Source of the DNA: Marinobacter panjinensis
GTDB lineage: Bacteria > Pseudomonadota > Gammaproteobacteria > Pseudomonadales > Oleiphilaceae
Reading direction: 5' to 3'
Length of the DNA stretch: 64,000 nucleotides
NCBI RefSeq assembly: GCF_005298175.1
Contig: NZ_SZYH01000001.1
Span: forward strand, 1,736,001-1,800,000
This document shows, piece after piece, positions 23,870-34,148 of the stretch (positions are counted from its first letter, which is position 1; the number at the start of each line of letters is the position of its first letter). A model generated the notes under the pieces. That model was not told where the DNA came from. It was given only the letters and a program-made list of their open reading frames with translations, and did no database searches. Made by a program: the position numbers and the translations under genes.

Positions 23870-24840
23870 TCTAAGCACCGCCCTGTGTTCTGGAACGCTA
23901 CTTCAGTGGCGAGGAAAGCCCCGTTGCTACGACGATTTGCAACCACAGAAGACGTGTCGTCCGAAATAAAAAAAAGGGCAGGCCCGAGGCTGCTCATTGC
24001 TACCCCCTCAGCACCTAAACTCTCAAGCGACTTACGTTCCGATTTTACTCCCGGGCCATACTCTGCCACCTCTTGCCGCTTCCACGCACATTCTTGCAGC
24101 GCGTTAATGGCAGATGTGAACGTTGAGCGGTTTGTCTCCAGAACCCCCGCTGCAACGCCGGACACAACATGGTAAAGAATTTCAGCCACATCTCCTTGCG
24201 TTAGTGGCTTAAAGTTGGCGAAGAAACTCTTCTCGGCAGACTCAGTGAGTAGAGGCAGCGCGGGGACGACAACTCCAGCGGGCCATGCAGGCATCTCAGC
24301 ACGGAGCAGCGGTGTCGCGCAGCCTGGAGTCATCTCTGCCAAGCTCGATGGGCGCGCTGGCCCATTGTGGTGAGGATGCCCTAGATCTACCACGAGACCA
24401 CCAACGAAATAGGTATTGATTCCGATGCCGGATGTTCCCCCACGTTTGGACAGTCTGGACAAAAGGGTTTGGTCTGGCTCCATGTCATTGGCCAGTAATA
24501 GCAGTTCTAAGCACGCCAAGCGCACTGCAGTCGTTGAGCCAAAACCCGAATGAGTCGGCATTTCACCAGAAATAACGAAGCTTAGCCGACTGTCGAGAGC
24601 CAACTCGGTCGAGGCTTCGGTTAGTACACGCTCCAGTCGGAGAAGCTCGTAATCCCTAAACCCCACTCGACGATCATCTCTTATCTTGAGTGTCGAGGAG
24701 GGAGATGCTTCTACGCGAACTGTCGGCCTATCAATAGCGAAACCGGCACCGCCGTTTCTGCGATATCCGTTAAAACCCATATCAACAAGGGTTAGGTGGA
24801 TACGCGGGTACGCCAATATGCTAGGCAGGGTCTGTCGCAT
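23863..24840 (-). CDS. GHMP kinase related to beta-RFAP synthase
   Basis: 325 residues from the ATG at 24840, which has AAGGAG upstream. The GHMP ATP-binding loop reads MPTHSGFGSTTAVRLACLEL, and the segment RGGTSGIGINTYFVGGLVVD matches the hallmark of beta-ribofuranosylaminobenzene 5'-phosphate synthase, the first enzyme of methanopterin synthesis. No other methanopterin gene is visible, so the enzyme probably makes or modifies a different ribose-phosphate compound. It overlaps both neighbours by 7-20 bases in an operon with a membrane PLD-like protein and a P-loop kinase. The family call is good; the role here is open. Confidence 0.78.
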   Translation of the reverse strand: MRQTLPSILAYPRIHLTLVDMGFNGYRRNGGAGFAIDRPTVRVEASPSSTLKIRDDRRVGFRDYELLRLERVLTEASTELALDSRLSFVISGEMPTHSGFGSTTAVRLACLELLLLANDMEPDQTLLSRLSKRGGTSGIGINTYFVGGLVVDLGHPHHNGPARPSSLAEMTPGCATPLLRAEMPAWPAGVVVPALPLLTESAEKSFFANFKPLTQGDVAEILYHVVSGVAAGVLETNRSTFTSAINALQECAWKRQEVAEYGPGVKSERKSLESLGAEGVAMSSLGPALFFISDDTSSVVANRRSNGAFLATEVAFQNTGRCLEW

Positions 24841-25570
24841 TCTTTTGCGCTCCTTCCTTCCATTGTCGTTCAAAAAAGCGAAAATACGATTCGAGAAATG
24901 GGCTATCGCTATCTGCATGAATTGCCGGACTGAGCCGACTCGACTCCATTGGTAATACAGGCCCAAAAATACAATTTCGGTCAGCAAGTACGTAAGTCTG
25001 CCCAGGCATGGACGACAGGTACCTGTACTCGAAATTATCGCCATACTCTTCCCTTAGCTCGCGCATTCGGGCGATGACTTTCGTCTGCTGCTCCTGCTTA
25101 TCCTGCGGAAGACTCTCTAGCCCAGCAACCAGGATTCTGACCTTGACCCCCCGTTGCATTGCATCCAGAAGAAGTCGGTCGACCGGAGCAGCACCCTCTT
25201 CCGCGAAAGCGAAGTCAGACAAAAAGCTGTTAGCTGTCTTACCAAGAAAGTCAATTCTTTTCCTGGCTGAACGAATGAGTTCAGCATAGTACCGCTGCCT
25301 GTCATCCCGGTGCGGGAGTATATCTTGGAATCCCATACGCTTGAGGCGCTCAATCTCCCGATGATGAGCCATCGCGAGAAGGAACTGGATAAGTACCGCC
25401 ACGAAAGTTGCAGTCAACCCTCCCATCAACGAGCCTAATTTGGTATTTGCGTCGCCCGTAAAGAACATGTATCCGACGACCATAAGCGATACTATTAGAA
25501 GGATAAGGACTATTAGCGACAGCCGTACAGACACGTATCGGTTATAGACAGATTTAAAGCTATTTGGCAT
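24821..25570 (-). CDS. Two-TM membrane protein with PLD-like cytoplasmic domain
   Basis: 249 residues from the ATG at 25570, which has GGAG 7 bases upstream; in-frame ATGs further up (to 25699) lack one. Two adjacent membrane spans (about 17-38 and 48-69) are followed by a domain with features of PLD-like folds: YAELIRSARKRIDFLGKTAN, LLLDAMQRGVKVRILVAG, YVLADRNCIFGPVLP and SPFLESYFRFFERQW. No HxK pair is visible, so it may be inactive or use other residues. A 2TM anchor joined to such a domain resembles membrane effectors of signalling-based immunity. First gene of the operon. Confidence 0.68.
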   Translation of the reverse strand: MPNSFKSVYNRYVSVRLSLIVLILLIVSLMVVGYMFFTGDANTKLGSLMGGLTATFVAVLIQFLLAMAHHREIERLKRMGFQDILPHRDDRQRYYAELIRSARKRIDFLGKTANSFLSDFAFAEEGAAPVDRLLLDAMQRGVKVRILVAGLESLPQDKQEQQTKVIARMRELREEYGDNFEYRYLSSMPGQTYVLADRNCIFGPVLPMESSRLSPAIHADSDSPFLESYFRFFERQWKEGAQKNATDPA

Positions 25571-25877
25571 TTCTGGACTCCGTTGAAAGTCGTACCGACA
25601 GCGCCTGACACTAACTGGACCGAATTCGTCCATGCTATGTATAACAGAGACTTCAGCATTGGTATGCAAAACAGCCGAACCGAAGCTCAGCCATTCCATA
25701 TTTAAAACAATACCTTAATCCATGAATTGGATGAACGCACGAACTCGCCTGACTTCCGGATTAATAAGTTTTTCCGGTGGCCAGGCGATTCAAGCATGGT
25801 TTTGCGGGATGACTGGCGTTTACAGCCAGCAGATCTTATGGGATCAGTCTGGTGCTACGTGCTAGCGCTCTGAACCC
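25571..25877. other. Intergenic region between the three-gene operon and the urease cluster
   Basis: No gene is seen. It should contain the operon promoter near 25600-25700 and the 3' end signals of the urease transcript near 25700-25877. No clear T-run hairpin was found for the urease transcript. Confidence 0.4.
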
Positions 25878-26057
25878 TTAGCGACGCTCATTAACTTTTT
25901 TCCAGGCCATCAGCGCAATCGCACCAACAATCCCAGCCGCAAACAAATACTCAACGTGCAGCACATCACCAATAGCTTCATGCCCCGAATGCGCAATCAC
26001 GCTTGTTGAGGCCACTAGCAATCCCACACTGGCACTGATCTTTTGGAATCTTTTCAT
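25878..26057 (-). CDS. Small secreted protein at the end of the urease operon
   Basis: 59 residues from the ATG at 26057, preceded by GGAGAAACAGAT. A signal peptide (KISASVGLLVASTSVIA) is followed by HSGHEAIGDVLHVEYLFAAG, a membrane span and a short basic tail. It directly follows ureG, 40 bases away, and so probably belongs to the urease operon. The His-rich mature start is like that of HupE/UreJ nickel permeases, which often accompany urease, but the protein is far too short to be one. A divergent copy at 22554-22739 also follows a ureG sequence. Function unknown. Confidence 0.72.
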   Translation of the reverse strand: MKRFQKISASVGLLVASTSVIAHSGHEAIGDVLHVEYLFAAGIVGAIALMAWKKVNERR

Positions 26058-26097
26058 ATCTGTTTCTCCGTTAACGGTTAAAACCAAAACTGTTTAA

Positions 26098-26736
26098 TCA
26101 GGCAGTCGCCGCCACTTTTTCGGGCCTGCGCTCCGGCAGCATGCCCCGCTCCAGAATGAAGCTGATGATGGTTTCCAGCCCTACCCCGTCGTACAGGTTA
26201 GTGAACACGAAGGGCCGCTCACCGCGCATCTTCTTCGAATCCCGGTCCATCACATCAAGGGACGCATGCACCTGCTCGGCGATGTCGATCTTGTTGATGA
26301 TCAGCAGGTCGGATTTGGTGATGCCGGGGCCGCCCTTGCGGGGGATCTTGTCGCCGGCGGAGACGTCGATCACGTACAGAGTGAGGTCGCTCAGTTCCGG
26401 GCTGAAGGTTGCCGAAAGGTTGTCGCCGCCGGATTCCACCAGCACCAGTTCCAGGTTCGGGTGGCGGCTCTGCAGGTCGTCGATGGCGGCCAGGTTCATG
26501 GAGGCGTCCTCACGGATGGCGGTGTGCGGGCAGCCGCCGGTTTCCACGCCGAGGATGCGGTCCGCTGGCAGGGCGTCGTGTTTGAGCAGGAAGTCGGCGT
26601 CCTCTCTTGTGTAGATGTCGTTGGTGACCACGGCGATGTCGTAGTGATCTTTCAGGGCCTTGCACAGCTGGCGCAGCAGGGCGGTTTTGCCGGAGCCGAC
26701 CGGGCCGCCGACGCCTACTCTCAGGCAATGTTTCAT
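26098..26736 (-). CDS. ureG: Urease accessory GTPase UreG
   Basis: 212 residues, full length. The P-loop GPVGSGKT is at about 11-18, followed by the UreG-specific [12 protein letters not shown] and the metal-binding [15 protein letters not shown] (Cys-Pro-His). [17 protein letters not shown] follows, and the NKID GTP-base motif near LLIINKID. UreG hydrolyses GTP in the cytoplasm to drive nickel delivery into urease with UreE, UreF and UreD. It follows ureF by 32 bases in the same operon. Two broken copies of it lie at 12227-12291 and 22784-23130. Confidence 0.97.
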   Translation of the reverse strand: MKHCLRVGVGGPVGSGKTALLRQLCKALKDHYDIAVVTNDIYTREDADFLLKHDALPADRILGVETGGCPHTAIREDASMNLAAIDDLQSRHPNLELVLVESGGDNLSATFSPELSDLTLYVIDVSAGDKIPRKGGPGITKSDLLIINKIDIAEQVHASLDVMDRDSKKMRGERPFVFTNLYDGVGLETIISFILERGMLPERRPEKVAATA

Positions 26737-26768
26737 GGTGCGTTCTCCTGTTCCTGTTCTTTGTTGGT

Positions 26769-27470
26769 TCAGCTTCTGAAAAGCCGTGAATACTGGGTTT
26801 CGTGCAGGGCGCTGCCGAGCGCCAGGCCCGGCAGGACCGGGCCGAGTTCGTGGTCTTCTTTCTCCAAAGCGTTATCCACGGCCATCACCAGTTGCGGGCG
26901 CAGCCGTTCGGTCAGGCGCTGGGCGGCTGTGTGGCCCAGGGGCATGGCCTTGCAGGCAACCGCGAGCTGGTTTTCCAGCCAGGCCCAGGCGAAGCCGAGC
27001 AGGGTCTGCCGTGCGGGTACGCGGCGCATGTGGGCGGCCCAGGCGAACAGGGTGACGTAGCCGGGGTCTTGCGGCAGCAGGCCTTCCTCCGGCAACAGCT
27101 CCAGGCTGCCGAGCAGGCGCACCAGGGCTGCGCCGAGACGGAGGTCCTCATCCGTCAGTTCGGCGGTTTCCCGGGTGGCATGCAGCCAGTCGTTCCACTG
27201 GGCCAAGGTTTGGCCATCGCCGTTCGCCCAGGCCTCCTGAACCCGGATCAGCAACGGCAGTTCGCAGTTGGTCAGGCCGTCTTCCAGCACGCCTTCCAGC
27301 CAATCCCCCAGCTCGTTCTCGTTATTCACCCAGCCCAGTTCAAAGGCGCTTTCCAGGCCCTGGGACCAGGCAAAGGCGCCGATGGGCAGCGCGGGGCTGA
27401 CCAGTTGCAGCAGGCCAAGCAGGGCGAGATCGCCCACCGGGGTCTGGCTGCTGTCAGTGGGAGTGGTCAT
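26769..27470 (-). CDS. ureF: Urease accessory protein UreF
   Basis: 233 residues from the ATG at 27470; the frame is open further upstream but that part overlaps ureE. All-helical UreF motifs include [20 protein letters not shown] near the start and the C-terminal ALPIG-type fold with [14 protein letters not shown], an end that contacts UreG and UreD. UreF acts as a GTPase-controlling scaffold in the UreD-UreF-UreG complex. The start lies 17 bases inside ureE, giving translational coupling. Confidence 0.95.
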   Translation of the reverse strand: MTTPTDSSQTPVGDLALLGLLQLVSPALPIGAFAWSQGLESAFELGWVNNENELGDWLEGVLEDGLTNCELPLLIRVQEAWANGDGQTLAQWNDWLHATRETAELTDEDLRLGAALVRLLGSLELLPEEGLLPQDPGYVTLFAWAAHMRRVPARQTLLGFAWAWLENQLAVACKAMPLGHTAAQRLTERLRPQLVMAVDNALEKEDHELGPVLPGLALGSALHETQYSRLFRS

Positions 27471-28002
27471 GGCTGTGCCCGTGGCTGTGTGAGTGTCCGT
27501 GGGAATGCCCATTGCCCGCCTGGGCGTAGGCACCCGGTTCCGGATCGAAGGGTGCGCGGTGGTGTTCCAGGGTTGCGCCCAGGCGTTCGGCCAGCTCTTC
27601 CAGCACGTGGTCCGGCGGAAAGCGGACCCAGCCCGTTTTACCATCCACAGGGCCGTCTTCCCTGCCCTCGTCACTGCCAATCGCGCCGCTGGAGCCAATC
27701 TGCAGAGCCACATGCCGGTTGCCCAGGTGGTAGCACAGCCGCGCCATGGCCAGGCCCGGCTCGATGTGAGCGGTTACTACCGGCTCATCGGCGGCGCGGA
27801 TGCGGATGATCTCGCCACTTTCCGCCTGTAGAAACGCGCCGTCGCGCAGCACCGGGCCACGATCGAGGAACAGGCCGACGTCGTAACCGGTGTCGGTTTT
27901 GGCGCGCAGGCGGCCGCGCATGCGCAGCTCGAACGGCAGTGTGAGGTGGTCGTGGATTTCTGCGGTCTCGACCGGTCCGACCCGTTGGGTAAGTTCAAGC
28001 AT
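27454..28002 (-). CDS. ureE: Urease nickel metallochaperone UreE
   Basis: 182 residues. It has the UreE N-terminal beta domain (LPFELRMRGRLRAKTDTGYD, GLFLDRGPVLRDGAFLQAES), the metal-binding dimer region (ARLCYHLGNRHVALQI) and a strongly His-rich C-terminal tail ([18 protein letters not shown]) that stores nickel. Such a long His tail is typical of organisms that must buffer nickel. It delivers Ni2+ to UreG in the cytoplasm. The gene lies 33 bases after ureC and overlaps ureF. Confidence 0.96.
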   Translation of the reverse strand: MLELTQRVGPVETAEIHDHLTLPFELRMRGRLRAKTDTGYDVGLFLDRGPVLRDGAFLQAESGEIIRIRAADEPVVTAHIEPGLAMARLCYHLGNRHVALQIGSSGAIGSDEGREDGPVDGKTGWVRFPPDHVLEELAERLGATLEHHRAPFDPEPGAYAQAGNGHSHGHSHSHGHSHDHSH

Positions 28003-28035
28003 GTCGGTCTCCTGGAACAGCTATGAGCTGTCTTT

Positions 28036-29739
<1,704 letters not shown>

Positions 29740-29766
29740 CGTATCCCTCGTTTTAACTTGGGTGCC

Positions 29767-29882
29767 AGGAGCGGGTGGGATGAGCTTTCCAAAACACGCT
29801 CCTTGCGGCACATCCCTGTGGCGCTTGAGCTCCGCCATCCATGGCTCCGCACAGTTTTGGAAAGCTCATCCCACCCACTCCT
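29767..29882 (-). repeat. Large hairpin element H1 between ureB and ureC
   Basis: 29-base arms (29767-29795 and 29854-29882) pair with a single mismatch around a 58-base loop. Read in the urease mRNA sense, the loop folds into CCAT-GG-ATGG and CACA-GGGA-TGTG mini-hairpins, each exposing GGA. Related loops occur in H2 and H3, but the arms differ between copies. There is no T-run, so it is not a standard terminator. It could adjust ureC expression relative to ureAB by processing or protein binding. Confidence 0.8.
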
Positions 29883-29887
29883 CAGAC

Positions 29888-30205
29888 TTAATTCGTGGAG
29901 TCCAATTTGCCCATGACTTCAGCTCGGAAGCCGTAGATTTCCCTCCCGCCGGTAAACGGAATCAATGTGACTTCGCGGCTTTGGCCGGGTTCGAAGCGGA
30001 TGGCGGTGCCGGCGGCGACGTCCAGGCGATAGCCCCTGGCTTTGGCGCGGTCGAAATCCAGCGCCGGGTTGGCTTCGGCGAAGTGGTAGTGGGAGCCGAT
30101 CTGGACCGGGCGGTCGCCGGTGTTGGCCACGTCTATCTGGATGCGTTCGCGGCCTTCGCAGAGTTCGATGTCGCCGTCTTTCAGGTCGTATTCACCAGGG
30201 ATCAT
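29888..30205 (-). CDS. ureB: Urease beta subunit UreB
   Basis: 105 residues, the usual length for a separate bacterial beta subunit. Family motifs include [39 protein letters not shown] and [17 protein letters not shown]. It is a structural subunit of the (UreABC)3 enzyme. It starts 10 bases after ureA in the same operon. Confidence 0.97.
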   Translation of the reverse strand: MIPGEYDLKDGDIELCEGRERIQIDVANTGDRPVQIGSHYHFAEANPALDFDRAKARGYRLDVAAGTAIRFEPGQSREVTLIPFTGGREIYGFRAEVMGKLDSTN

Positions 30206-30215
30206 GGCGCGCTCC

Positions 30216-30518
30216 TTACACGATCGGGTTGTGGACGGTGACGAGTTTGGTGCCGTCCGGGAAGGTGGCTTCCACCTGCACTTCGTCGACCATTTCGGCG
30301 ATGCCGTCCATCACGTCGTCGCGGGTGAGGATTTCGGTGCCGGCAGTCATGAGCTCGGCCACCGTGCGGCCTTCCCTGGCGCCTTCCATGATTTCAGCGC
30401 TGATGAGGGCGACGGCTTCGGGGTAGTTAAGTTTCAAACCCTTGGCTTTGCGGCGTTCCGCCAGCAGGGCTGCGGTAAACAGCAGCAGTTTGTCTTTGTC
30501 TCTGGGCGTTAATTCCAT
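30216..30518 (-). CDS. ureA: Urease gamma subunit UreA
   Basis: 100 residues, standard for UreA. It starts [20 protein letters not shown], followed by [20 protein letters not shown] and the C-terminal [19 protein letters not shown]. It is the smallest structural subunit of urease. The gene lies 75 bases after ureD and just before ureB. Confidence 0.97.
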   Translation of the reverse strand: MELTPRDKDKLLLFTAALLAERRKAKGLKLNYPEAVALISAEIMEGAREGRTVAELMTAGTEILTRDDVMDGIAEMVDEVQVEATFPDGTKLVTVHNPIV

Positions 30519-30593
30519 TTCCTTGCTCTCCTGGTAATCGTCGGGAGTTTTTGTTGTCGGATTACGCTGGGCTAATCCGACCTGCCATTGTGT

Positions 30594-31490
30594 TCAGGTC
30601 AGCCAGATTCTTGGCACGCTGGCTGGCTGGCCGGTGAGTCTTGGTCTGAGCAGTTCCCAGGCTTGCTGGCACAGCGCCCAGGCTTCGTTTCTTTCCTGCC
30701 CCAGGTAGCGCAGCAACACCACGCCCCGGCGGCGGGTGACCGCCCAGCGGTGGCTGGCGGGCAGGGTTTCTCTGAGTGCTTCGATGGCGGCGGCTTCGTC
30801 GTCCAGGCCGACCACCCACAGGGTGGCCTGCACGGTAGCGCCGCCCTGGCCCCAGTGGCCTTTGAACCTGGGGTGGTTCGGGTCCATGGGCTGGCGTTCC
30901 AGCCACAGGGGGCGGCCGTCCATCAGCAGGCGGAATTTCTGTTCCAGGTGGCCGGAGACGAACGGCAGCTGGCTGGCCGGGCGGCCGAGGGCGAGGATTT
31001 CCCAGCCGATGCATCTGGCGCCGGTGGCCAGTTCGATGGTGGTGCTTTGTTCACCCCGGGAGCCGTCGAAGGCGAGGGTTTCCTGGGGCAGGTATTCGAG
31101 GATGCCGCCCTTCTCCACGCTCAAATGAGTGTGCTGGGCCCAGGCGACGCCGTGGCTGTCGGCCTTGTAGAGTTTGGCGGCGGCCGGGGTGGTTAGCAGG
31201 GTGTGGGCACCCTCACCGACCCGGGCCTGGATGCTCAGGGCATCGCCGCTGACCAGCCCGCCCGGTGGGTGCAGCAGGTACACGTGGCAGCAGCCGGTTT
31301 TGCCTTCCGGGTAGAACGGGCGCTGGACCCGCAACGGGCCGATGTGCCGGCGGCGTACCAGCCGGGTAACCGGACTGGCCTGGTTCTCCACCCGGCTTTC
31401 AAACCCCAGGTCCAGGGCCGCTGCCCAGCGCCGTTCCCGGTCGAAACGGTGGCCAGAGGCGTGGTCGGCGATGGGCTGGTAGGCAGTCAT
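30594..31490 (-). CDS. ureD: Urease accessory protein UreD
   Basis: 298 residues. UreD (UreH) motifs include PEGKTGCCHVYLLHPPGGLV (the conserved HPPGG), GDALSIQARV, AAAKLYKADSHGVAWAQHTH and EYLPQETLAFDGSRGEQSTT. It anchors the UreF-UreG complex on the apo-urease and forms the nickel channel. The start overlaps the urtE stop by four bases (ATGA, 31487-31490), tying urease maturation to the urea transporter in one transcript. Confidence 0.95.
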   Translation of the reverse strand: MTAYQPIADHASGHRFDRERRWAAALDLGFESRVENQASPVTRLVRRRHIGPLRVQRPFYPEGKTGCCHVYLLHPPGGLVSGDALSIQARVGEGAHTLLTTPAAAKLYKADSHGVAWAQHTHLSVEKGGILEYLPQETLAFDGSRGEQSTTIELATGARCIGWEILALGRPASQLPFVSGHLEQKFRLLMDGRPLWLERQPMDPNHPRFKGHWGQGGATVQATLWVVGLDDEAAAIEALRETLPASHRWAVTRRRGVVLLRYLGQERNEAWALCQQAWELLRPRLTGQPASVPRIWLT

Positions 31491-32185
31491 ACAGTCAGGT
31501 GCTTCTTGATGAGTTCATCGGTCAGGCCGGCGATCTCGTCTTCTGCCACCCGGCGACCCCGGTCGATGATGGCGAAGCGGTCGGCGTACTTGCGGGCGAA
31601 GGGGAGCTTTTGCTCCACCAGCAACACGGTCAGGCCGTCTTCCTCGATCAGCTTGCGAATAACCTCGCCAATCTGGGCCACGATATTGGGCTGAATGCCC
31701 TCGCCGGGCTCGTCCAGGATCAGCAGGCGCGGTTCGATGACCAGCGCCCGGCCAATGGCCAGCTGCTGTTGCTGGCCGCCGGAGAGGTCGCCGCCGCGGC
31801 GGTGTTTCATTTCTTTCAGCACCGGAAACAACTCATACACTCGCTCGGGGATTTTCTTGCTGCCGTCCTTGCGCACGGCGAGGCCGGTGCGCAGGTTTTC
31901 TTCCACGGTCAGCAGCGGGAAGATCTGCCGGCCCTGGGGCACATAGCCGATGCCGAGGCGGGAGCGGTCTTCGATTTTCTTCCGGGTGAGCTCCACGTCC
32001 TGGGCGAACAGGATGGAGCCGCTTTTCACGGTTTCCTCGCCCATGATGCATTTCATCAGGGTGGTCTTGCCCACGCCGTTACGGCCCATCACGCAGGTGC
32101 ACTGGCCCTGGGGCACGTCGAGGTCGAGATCCCAGAGGGTGTGGCTTTCGCCGTAGAACTGGTTGAGTTTTTCGATCTTCAGCAT
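31487..32185 (-). CDS. urtE: Urea ABC transporter ATP-binding protein UrtE
   Basis: 232 residues from the ATG at 32185 (MLKIEKLNQFYGESHTLWDL). Walker A is GRNGVGKTT, the signature is LSGGQQQQLAIGRAL and Walker B is LLILDEPGEGIQPN, which matches UrtE. It hydrolyses ATP with UrtD to drive high-affinity urea uptake across the inner membrane. The start overlaps the urtD stop (TAATG), and the stop overlaps ureD. Longer in-frame upstream sequence is urtD read in another frame. Confidence 0.96.
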   Translation of the reverse strand: MLKIEKLNQFYGESHTLWDLDLDVPQGQCTCVMGRNGVGKTTLMKCIMGEETVKSGSILFAQDVELTRKKIEDRSRLGIGYVPQGRQIFPLLTVEENLRTGLAVRKDGSKKIPERVYELFPVLKEMKHRRGGDLSGGQQQQLAIGRALVIEPRLLILDEPGEGIQPNIVAQIGEVIRKLIEEDGLTVLLVEQKLPFARKYADRFAIIDRGRRVAEDEIAGLTDELIKKHLTV

Positions 32186-33009
32186 TACGCCTCCTCCCCG
32201 AGATACACCTTGATCACTTCCGGGTCGTTGGAGACCTGGTCCATGGTGCCTTCGGCCAGCACGCTGCCCTGGTGCAGCACGGTGACTTTGCGGGCGATGG
32301 AGCGCACGAAGCCCATGTCGTGCTCCACCACCACCACAGACTGTTTGCCGGCCAGGCTGGTGAGCAGTTCGGCGGTGCGTTCCATTTCCTGTTCGGTCAT
32401 GCCGGCCACGGGTTCGTCCACCAGCAGCAGGCGCGGCTTCTGCATCAGCAGCATGCCGATTTCCAGCCACTGCTTCTGGCCGTGGGAGAGGATGCCGGCC
32501 AGGGCGTCACGCAGGTCCTTGAGGCCGATCATTTCCAGCACTTCGCCGATACGCTCCCGGAATTGCGGTTTCATGATCGCGGTGAGCGTGGGGAGCACGC
32601 GCTTGTCCGCCGCCATGGCCAGTTCCAGGTTTTCGAACACGGTGAGGGCTTCGAACACCGTGGGCTTCTGGAACTTGCGGCCGATGCCGAGGGAGGCGAT
32701 GTCCGGCTCGTTCATGGTGAGCAGGTTGTGGCGGCTGCCGAACCACACCGAGCCGCTGTCCGGGCGGGTCTTGCCGGTGATGATGTCCATCATGGTGGTC
32801 TTGCCCGCGCCGTTGGGGCCGATGATGCAGCGCAGCTCGCCGTCGTCGATGGTGAGGTTGAGGTTGTTGATGGCCCTGAAACCGTCGAAGCTCACGTTCA
32901 CGTCGTCCAGGTACAGGATCGGGCCGTGGCGCACGTCCACCGGCGACTGCACCTGGGTGAGAAACTCGAACACGTGTTCCCGGTCACTCAGCTCCTGAAA
33001 AATGCTCAT
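32185..33009 (-). CDS. urtD: Urea ABC transporter ATP-binding protein UrtD
   Basis: 274 residues. It has the UrtD-type N-terminus with YLDDVNVSFDGFRAINNLNL, Walker A GPNGAGKTT, a LSHGQKQWLEIGMLL signature (Ser-His in place of Ser-Gly, as usual in this branched-chain amino-acid/urea group) and Walker B RLLLVDEPVAGM. It is the second ATPase of the UrtABCDE system and starts four bases inside urtC. Confidence 0.96.
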   Translation of the reverse strand: MSIFQELSDREHVFEFLTQVQSPVDVRHGPILYLDDVNVSFDGFRAINNLNLTIDDGELRCIIGPNGAGKTTMMDIITGKTRPDSGSVWFGSRHNLLTMNEPDIASLGIGRKFQKPTVFEALTVFENLELAMAADKRVLPTLTAIMKPQFRERIGEVLEMIGLKDLRDALAGILSHGQKQWLEIGMLLMQKPRLLLVDEPVAGMTEQEMERTAELLTSLAGKQSVVVVEHDMGFVRSIARKVTVLHQGSVLAEGTMDQVSNDPEVIKVYLGEEA

Positions 33010-34145
33010 GCGGTGGCCTCCTGCGCGGCGGGTGTATTGCTGGTGTCATCGGCTTTCTTTTTACGGAACAGCAAGCCGGCGATGCCCTTGGGCAGGAACA
33101 CGGTCACCAGCACAAACAGGCCGCCAAGGGCGAACAGCCAGGCATCCGGCATTACGCCGGTGAATACGGTTTTGGCGTAGTTCACCAGGATGGCGCCGAT
33201 CACTGCGCCGTAGAGGGTTGCGCGGCCGCCCAGGGCGACCCACACCACGATTTCAATAGAGAACAGCGGCGAGAATTCGCTGGGGTTGATGATGCCTACC
33301 TGCGGCACGTACAGCGCCCCGGCCACACCCGCCAGCATGGCGGACACCACGAACACGAACAGCTGCACCCGTTCCACCCGGTAACCCAGGAAGCGGGTGC
33401 GGGCCTCGGCGTCGCGGCAGGCGATGCTCACCCGGCCCAGTTTGCTGGTCACAATGGCGCGGCAGATCACGTAGCCGACGGCCAGCGCGATGCCGGTGGC
33501 GATGAACAGCCCCAGCCGGGTGGCGTCGGTACGCAGGTTGAAGCCGAGGATGTCGCGGAAGTCGGTCAGGCCGTTGTTGCCGCCAAAGCCCATTTCATTG
33601 CGGAAGAAGGCCAGCATCAGCGCAAAGGTCAGCGCCTGGGTGATGATGGAGAGGTACACCCCGGTCACCCGCGAGCGGAAGGCCAGGAAGCCAAACACCA
33701 GCGCCAGTATGCCCGGTGCCAGCAGCACCATGATGAACGCAAACCAGGCCATGTCGAAGCCCAGCCAGTACCAGGGCAGTTCGTCCCAGTTCAGGAACAC
33801 CATGAAGTCCGGCAGTATCGGGTCGCCGTAGGTACCGCGGTCGCCGATCTGTCGCATCAGGTACATGCCCATGGCATAGCCGCCGAGCGCAAAGAAGGCG
33901 CCGTGGCCCAGGCTGAGGATACCGAGGTAACCCCACACCAGGTCCACCGCGACCGCCAGCAGCGCGTAGCACAGGTATTTGCCCAGCAGGGTGACGGTGT
34001 AGGCACTTACGTGCAGGGCGCTGTCCTGCGGCATGAACAGGTGAAGGAGGGTCACCACCACCAGGGCCGAGAAAAGAACACCCAGGAATATCTGCGTGGA
34101 ACGCTCCTGAAAAGGCCGGAGCAGCCAGTTCTGTGATACCGCCAT
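33006..34145 (-). CDS. urtC: Urea ABC transporter permease UrtC
   Basis: 379 residues with about 9-10 hydrophobic segments. LivM-type motifs include AVAVDLVWGYLGILSLGHGA, FLAFRSRVTGVYLSIITQAL and FGGNNGLTDFRDILGFNL, plus the EAA-like RDAEARTRFLGYRVERVQLF cytoplasmic loop that meets the ATPases. It forms the inner-membrane channel with UrtB. The gene lies 3 bases after urtB. Confidence 0.95.
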   Translation of the reverse strand: MAVSQNWLLRPFQERSTQIFLGVLFSALVVVTLLHLFMPQDSALHVSAYTVTLLGKYLCYALLAVAVDLVWGYLGILSLGHGAFFALGGYAMGMYLMRQIGDRGTYGDPILPDFMVFLNWDELPWYWLGFDMAWFAFIMVLLAPGILALVFGFLAFRSRVTGVYLSIITQALTFALMLAFFRNEMGFGGNNGLTDFRDILGFNLRTDATRLGLFIATGIALAVGYVICRAIVTSKLGRVSIACRDAEARTRFLGYRVERVQLFVFVVSAMLAGVAGALYVPQVGIINPSEFSPLFSIEIVVWVALGGRATLYGAVIGAILVNYAKTVFTGVMPDAWLFALGGLFVLVTVFLPKGIAGLLFRKKKADDTSNTPAAQEATA

Positions 34146-34148
34146 AAC

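Noticed and set aside
31499..32998. Long plus-strand open frames opposite urtD and urtE
   Set aside because: Shadows of the transporter ATPases, with no family resemblance.
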